From the NCBI GenBank assembly GCA_029204225.1, contig CM055111.1, positions 17,159,019 to 17,223,018 of the forward strand: a DNA stretch of 64,000 nucleotides, given 5' to 3'. Positions within the stretch are counted from its first letter, which is position 1; every line of letters starts with the position of its first letter. Made by a program: the position numbers and the translations under genes. The DNA is from Diphasiastrum complanatum (Eukaryota; Streptophyta; Lycopodiopsida; Lycopodiales; Lycopodiaceae). Below are positions 58,111 to 64,000 of the stretch, piece after piece. The notes below the pieces were generated by a model, which saw nothing but the letters and a program-made list of their open reading frames with translations, ran no database searches and had not been told where the DNA came from.

Positions 58111-58923
58111 TGTTAGCATCTATGCTAACACACACAAAAAACAAAAAAAGAGAAATAAAACTCCGTGGCATGTGTTTTGTAAGTCCACGTATGAGTGCCC
58201 GTTAATAAATTTCCATCGTGGCATGTGTTTTGTAAGCCCATGAGTAGAAGCTTAAATAATAATAAAAAAGCTTAAACTTAGATTTAGAATTGACTTAGGA
58301 AACCTAAGATTAAAAATATGTTGTCTTAAGTTTTTCTAAGTTCAAAAGTTTTGAGGTTCTAAATCCTAAGTTAGAAGTTCTAGAAAGGCTAGAAATAGAT
58401 TAGTCCCATATGTTAGTGGATACTTATGCAAGACCCTCCTTGCCGTAAAAGGAGAGTTATTTGTCTTGTAGATAACACTTTTGAGATTATGCTAATCTCT
58501 CTTGAGATTATCTTGCTATTTCACTTGTGTTCCCATTGGAAGGTGCATAGCTCGAGGGAAGGTGCTCAGGCCTCCTCTTGCCTCCTTTCATTGGTTCTTT
58601 TATTGTGGCATGTTAATTTATTGATGTTTAGTTTAGCCGCAATCTATTATTTCAATCCCTTTGGGTGTTAATTTAGAATCTAGCTTAATCACCTTGCTAG
58701 TTGGGGAAGCCTTAGTAAGGTTTTGTTTCTTGTCCTCTTAGTTAGTTTCATTTCTATTTCGAGCACTAGTTGGATAACCCGTAGTGCTTCCATCATTGTT
58801 TTCTATTTCGGCATTTCCGTTTGAAGCTTGGTAGAAACTTAGAAAGTGGACGATCCTCTCTATACTACACCACATCGTGAGTAGATCTAGCCAAACATTC
58901 ACAAATCAGATTTAATTCCAACA
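58111..58923. mobile_element. Solo LTR inserted in copia RNase H (right copy)
   Basis: Starts TGTTAG and ends CCAACA, about 813 bases. Same insertion point as in the left copy, so it predates the duplication. Confidence 0.75.
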
Positions 58924-59120
58924 GCAGAACAAACTACATGGCAGCAGATTACTTCACAAAGGCTCTATCCAAGGAGCAACATCTCAGATTTAATGATATG
59001 TTAAATCTGCAGATGACTCAGGCCGACAATTCGGAGTCGGCCGACAAATCTGAGGCAGCCAACAATTCAAACCTTAACATTTTTCACCTTTGCGAATTTT
59101 TGTGTCTTGACCATTTCTAG
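58924..59120 (+). pseudogene. Copia RNase H C-terminus, part 2 (right copy)
   Basis: MAADYFTKALSKEQHLRFND, then a low-complexity tail. Confidence 0.8.
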
Positions 59121-59639
59121 GCACCTTCATCTTTTTTGCGCCTTCGAGATTTTTGCACCTAAACCGTTGTAAGGAACCTTCGTATTTTTATGCCTCACTT
59201 TTTGGGGAACCTTCGGGATTTGCATGCCTTCACTGTTCAAAGGCACTTTCGGATTTTTCGGTTTTTTTCAACAGTGGCAAACGGATGTCGCCAACTTATC
59301 ATAAACCCTAAAAATAACTGGACTACTAAATATCCCAAGGGCAATTACCCACTTTGTACATATACAAAGACTGGCATAAATAACATTCAATGATTGTAAG
59401 ATATTTTTTGAAGACACTTGTATATATAAACTAGCTAAATCAGGCTATGTACGTGTTGCTTTTAACATTAATAGAGTTTCTGTAGCTAGCGTTATCACTC
59501 TCAACAAGCTGAAGTTATTATTTCAAGCCATTGTACTCACTGTTGATATTAATCAGAGTGCAATCTTCTGTCTCACTATTGTATTGTTCATTTGCGCAAT
59601 TTTGTATGAATGATTCATTTTGAATATTTATGCTGCTCA

Positions 59640-60980
59640 CTATTGCATTTCCACTCCTACACGCCTACGCTCAAAGCTTTGAGCTTCTGCTGCATGTCGT
59701 CTCACAACATGCACGAATTTACCAGGTGCAAGTTCAATTAGCTCTGTTGAATCTGGTAAAATAATATCTTCCATCATATTGGCCTTCGTATGGCCATGAA
59801 TTTTGAGCATGGTTGTCTCCACAGATTTATTCTTGTCGTCAACTTGGGGTTTATTACCGAATTCTTATTCGGATTCGTTAGATTCATGAGATTCATCGTT
59901 AGCATCTTGATCAGAATCTTCAGAATTCTTGTCTGCAACTATTGGTTCTTTAAAAGAAATATCTACTTTAGTAATGCAGACGTCGAAAAATTCTTCTTCA
60001 TCATCCGATAAATCATTATTCTCATAGCATTCAAAATATTTAACTTCGATATATGAATTAGCATAGAATATATTGAGTGCATAAGAAAAATCCTTAGAGG
60101 TAATGGACATTGGAGTTTCTCCTTGATATCTGTCTCAACTCCAAGTTATAATTTGTTCTACTAGCTTTCCACAATTATTAGTTTTGGGAGTTTGGAATCT
60201 TAGTTCTCTGGACTTCCATGTAAACTTGCATTAGATTAATAAAGCCAAGGCCATCCAATCAACACAACATAAGAGGGCAAACCGAGTGGTTTGATAACAA
60301 TAAAGTTCATCGTAAAAGGCTTGGCTTACATATATATAGTGATGTCCTTTAATTCACCAACAAGCTTTCTTCGTGTCGAATTGGCCAACTTGATATTTCC
60401 TTGAGTTGGTTGAATATCAGTCAAACCTAGGGCATGAACAATGTCTTTTGTTATAATATTGACACTCGAACCTGATTCAATTGGCACGTTTTTGATTAAA
60501 CATCCAACAATTGTAAAGTCGATTTCTGGTGCACCGAGATCTCCCAAATCAACAAATAGTATGCCAACATCTACTAGAGAAATTCTTTTTTTCTTTTTAG
60601 GAACAGAAAGACCTTTTAATCGTTTGAGATAATAAGTCTTGTCTCCCAACAATTGTTCGTCGAAAGTTATATTGGGACGAAAAGAGACAATATCAGTTGC
60701 AATTCTGTTTTCACTTTTGTGATAGGCTTGTCAATCGTGGCATAAAAAAATTTGGTCTTCTTGATTTCAACATCATCTTCCTTGAATGTGACTTTCTTCT
60801 CTACAGCAACTGTTTGTAATTCAGAATTGATAATTTCTTTAGCTTCTGCAAAAATATTCTTCGAAAATAGCTTGGTGGCATCATGATCATAATTAGGATC
60901 ATCGTTAAGATCTTCTTTCGTTACGGATTGGTGCGATGATTTCTTCTTCGAGGAATTTCTTTTCTTCTTCGAAGAAACTA
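59640..60980 (-). pseudogene. Ty3/gypsy-type protease region, minus strand (right copy)
   Basis: Open for 108 codons at 60,326-60,652: GAPEIDFTIVGCLIKNVPI, SGSSVNIITKDIVHALGLTD and STRRKLVGELKDI. The VVLIGWPWLY-like motif follows beyond a stop near 60,330, and the acidic linker is at 59,865-60,110. As in the left copy, the protease Asp is replaced. Confidence 0.75.
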
Positions 60981-60985
60981 TCGAG

Positions 60986-61207
60986 TCAAGTTTCGAGGGG
61001 CCTTAGATTGATGTCTGCAAGCAGTTGCCTTAGCGAAATCACTTCTTTGGTTGCATTTGTGATAGCCATGTATTCAAATTTCGTTGATGATAATGCAACT
61101 GAGGTCTGTTTTTGACTGTTCCATGAGATTGGGCCTTGGTTGTATAAAAATACAAATCTAGAAGTTGATTTTATGGTAGCGACATATTTTGCCTGTGTAG
61201 GCTTCAA
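60986..61207 (-). pseudogene. Copia RNase H fragment, minus strand (right copy)
   Basis: Open frame with YNQGPISWNSQKQTSVALSS, TKFEYMAITNATKEVISLRQ and LLADI, a clear copia RNase H block. Confidence 0.85.
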
Positions 61208-61521
61208 GGATGTTGGCGGTTTGGCTTCCTCCGTAGCAGATCATTAGAGAAAATATGGGCCCAAAGAGGGCCCTATAAGAAATGCCATGTAGGAGAGAGA
61301 AAATTAATTATAAAGTAATTATAATATCATTTTCTAACTTATTTACACATCTGCCTGCACTACTTTCCATGTAAATGAATGCACCTTAGTTTAGTCACAT
61401 CAAACTCACTGGTGTTTAACCATAGTTAAAATATAATTTTTCAAAATGCTGAAATATTCCCTCCCAATAGTTGGGAACACTCAAAAATTTGAATTAGGAG
61501 TGACATCTCCGAAAAAAGCCT

Positions 61522-62981
61522 ATGCCATCTCTATCTCCAGCAGAGTTGTTAGCGCCATCTCGAGTTTTGTTACTGTCATTATGTTGTTTGTTACTATACT
61601 ATTGTACTGATGACAAAGCTTTATCATCTTCATGTGGATCTGTCACCAAAATATGCTCCGCTCAGGACGAGAAATTCAAAACAACCCAAATTGTCAACTT
61701 TTGATATGATCCAATACAGGGAGGAAAAGCTAAAACATGTAGATTTATGGTCATCAGGAACATTGTATCCTATTGATCCATGTTCATTGCAGCATCCAGA
61801 TTTTCATTCGGTGATTAAGTTAATGATCTATACGTGTCATGGTACAAATGGCCTTTTGGGTTACTGTGAGAATTTGATGCTCTATGGGAATGCACATTTA
61901 ATGCAAAGAATACATTATTTGGAAGGGGAATCAAGGAAAACATCAAAGGAGTGCGAAGAAAAATCTACAAAGATGAAAACTTGTTTGGATAAAAATGAGA
62001 TGCTCAAGGAGGGGATCCAAAGGTTGAAATCTTCTTTGCATCATTATACAACTAGTAATGATGAGATAAAAATTGCATTTCAATCCATCCATATCTCATT
62101 TTTATCTCTTGTTAAAGATATGGATGTGCTCAACAGAAAGGTCCGAAGCAACAAGAAACAAAGACTGGTAAACAAGGATATATGTGATCTATCATCCAAA
62201 GGAGGTCATAGAAAAAGACGAATCCATGCATTCAAGTGAGTTATAGCTTATTTGGTACTGAAAATTGCTTGAACTTTTTGATTTATTCATAATCACTAAT
62301 TTTGTTATTTATTCATTTCAACTTTCTGTTGATTTGTTTATTATATAGTGCTGTTAATACTATGAGTGTCCTAATTTCTACTGACATTTTCATGAGCATT
62401 ATGTTTGCAATGCAGATCAGCATTGGTTGTTGAAGACCATTTGGCCGATGAGATTTCAATTGGAAACTCACTAGGCTCTATCTTGACTTCTAAATCTATG
62501 AAATCAATATTAAATAATAATAAAATGAAAAAGATTAAGGCTTCAGTTACTGATAGCATTATGGATGAAGTTGAAAACATATTAGACACTACATTGCTTC
62601 AGGGGGCATGTGATTTTTCTAGCATCAGTAGGGAAGCATATGCAACAATGTTTAAGATGATAAAGGAGGCATTTGCACAGGTAAATATTAAAAAGTTTCC
62701 AATCCCACGACCATTTCATCCTTTAAAAAAACGAGACATGTTAAACCATGGTATGCAGACAATAGTTGGTAATCCATCTCATATCAATGAAGTGTATTGC
62801 TCGAAAGGAGAAAGTCTATAACAATTCCAATAGTTTATTTATTGACATTCAATGGTTTTACAGAAGAATTCAAATTCGTCATAATACAAAATCGACGGAT
62901 TATAAAAAATTTCAAAAAGCATGCAAATTTATACAAGCCAGTAGGCTATACACACACAATAAAATTTTGTATATTAAATAA
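61522..62981 (+). pseudogene. Unrecognised intron-containing gene (right copy, broken)
   Basis: Same gene as 14,833-16,291. One extra base near 61,617 breaks the N-terminus, but the frame from 61,610 is then open to the GTGAGT donor at 62,236, including QHPDFHSVIKLMIYTCHG where the left copy has a stop. The intron is 62,236-62,415. Exon 2 reads SALVVEDHLADEISIG ... FPIPRPFHPLKKRDMLNHGM and NPSHINEVYCSKGES. A 4-base loss near 62,818 ends it early. Spliced length would exceed 330 residues with a coiled coil in the middle. Confidence 0.6.
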
Positions 62982-63229
62982 AAATATTTACAAAGTACAA
63001 TTCAGCAGTATGTAGTCTGCTTCCGATATTTTTTCCAATGGAAGTTACAACTTAGAATCATGCAACAATTTTCTTCTTTCGTATGGATCCAATAGCTCAT
63101 AGTTTTCATGCTTACTCAGATCAACGTAAGTAGCATACACTACAAAATGGGATGATCTGAGCATGGAATTCACTGGTCCATATCCTAAAATTTTAACCGC
63201 AGTAGTTGTCTTTACAAAAATTATTTTAT

Positions 63230-63586
63230 GCACCTTATTTCATAAAATTATGTCCTCCAAGAAAATGAGACAGTGCCTTGATTGCCATAATCATAGTTTC
63301 ACCATGTTGATGAAACTTTGAATGTGCAACACTTATCTCATTATTCTTGAAGGACGTTAGATAGTGCCCGAGTGCATAATCTCTTGAAAATTCTCCCGCA
63401 GAAGATCTCTAGTACTTGATAAAAGACAAAAACTTACGCATTCAGCTTTGTCTTCTCTGATTATTGTCTCTTCATCAATATTATGTCCACCTTTTGATGT
63501 CAATATTGTTGGTGAATAGACAGTTGGCCGTGGAAAACCAAGTTGACTTTGGATTCTAAGAAACTCCTCCTTGGAAGGTAGATCAT
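63230..63586 (-). pseudogene. 3' part of the unrecognised minus-strand gene (right copy, truncated)
   Basis: Matches 16,541-16,991 except that about 100 bases holding the intron acceptor are missing (junction near 63,404). The 5' half is replaced by unrelated sequence after 63,586. Confidence 0.6.
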
Positions 63587-64000
63587 GTGAAAAATACAGA
63601 TCCTAAGTGGATCTAAACTCCAAGATCATTGGCTTGAATGCTTGCACTCCAAACTACATAAGCTAGGAATTGGCAACACATTCTATGCTACCTAGAATGC
63701 AAAGAACTTGATCAAAAAGCATTTACCACAAATGAAAACTTCCATAAACATCAAGTGCGGCCCAAAATAGCATTATACAGTCCATAATACATCAGCCTAC
63801 CACTTTTGGAAAGCACCTAAGATCATACACAATAGCTTGAGGACAATACACACAACAATGCTCTCAATGGAGGAAGAAACAATGACAATGATCTATTGAT
63901 CTCAATGAAGCATACAAAAGGTTTCTCCAACCTGTTCTCCACGAATTTCAGCCTAATATAGGTGAGAGAGATGACTCTCTCTCCTCTCTCTAGAACTTAG
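63587..64000. other. Sequence beyond the duplication, possible LTR start
   Basis: Starts (T)GTGAAAAATACAGATCC directly at the breakpoint within a gene. No coding frame is seen. A TG start and abrupt entry into a gene suggest an inserted LTR element whose other end is outside the window. Confidence 0.35.

Larger units (their letters stand above)
43768..63586. repeat. Right copy of the long direct segmental duplication
   Basis: It repeats the left copy in the same orientation and is longer (about 19.8 kb against 17.0 kb) because it keeps or gained several blocks: 50,165-51,395, 52,981-53,215, 55,110-56,552 and the extra copia protease part at 46,990-47,290. It starts immediately after a minus-strand copia fragment. 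Its alignment with the left copy ends at 63,586 in the middle of a minus-strand gene, followed by 414 bases that do not match. Confidence 0.95.

Overview
This is nuclear DNA from a land plant. The evidence is GT-AG introns, a split gene for a probable plastid EamA/DMT transporter, Ty1/copia and Ty3/gypsy polyprotein remains, a CACTA (En/Spm) transposase remnant with a DUF4216 domain, and a primer-binding site matching plant tRNA-Asp. The very high transposon load and long CT/CA tracts would suit a large genome (fern, lycophyte, bryophyte or gymnosperm as well as angiosperm). I cannot fix the lineage from sequence alone.

Layout. (1) 1-16,991 and 43,768-63,586 are two copies, in direct orientation, of one long segment. 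The window opens inside the left copy, and the right copy begins 43,767 bases later. Aligned lines usually differ at 0-4 bases per 60, but large blocks are present in only one copy. In order, the segment holds: a broken coiled-coil gene; a minus-strand copia fragment split by a CT-rich minisatellite; a CACTA end plus DUF4216 transposase remnant; an array of 17-bp palindromes; a broken plus-strand gene region that includes a SET domain; an acidic, coiled-coil reading frame; a gypsy protease and an LTR/PBS junction; a copia RNase H split by a solo LTR; a second gypsy protease on the minus strand; a copia RNase H piece; and an unrecognised intron-containing gene. (2) 16,541-19,900 holds a minus-strand unknown gene and, divergent from it, a histone H3-like pseudogene. 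Between them lies a tandem array of ~610-bp units with twelve CACGTG boxes. (3) 20,400-35,300 is mostly copia debris: one long minus-strand gag-pol, an RT-less plus-strand gag-protease unit followed by a 230-codon ORF, and smaller pieces. (4) 35,340-38,269 (minus) is the only convincing host gene, a four-exon EamA transporter with a one-base homopolymer frameshift in exon 1. (5) 41,041-43,755 is a head-on inverted pair of related copia RT-RNase H fragments abutting the start of the right copy.

The genes do not form a pathway. The main story is genome architecture: a ~17-20 kb segment duplicated after most nested transposon insertions, whose copies then decayed independently. Several open reading frames can be understood only by comparing the two copies. 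The most unusual individual items are the H3-like pseudogene with a C-terminal extension and its G-box-rich tandem promoter array, the palindrome array, and the SET-domain gene carried inside the duplicated segment.
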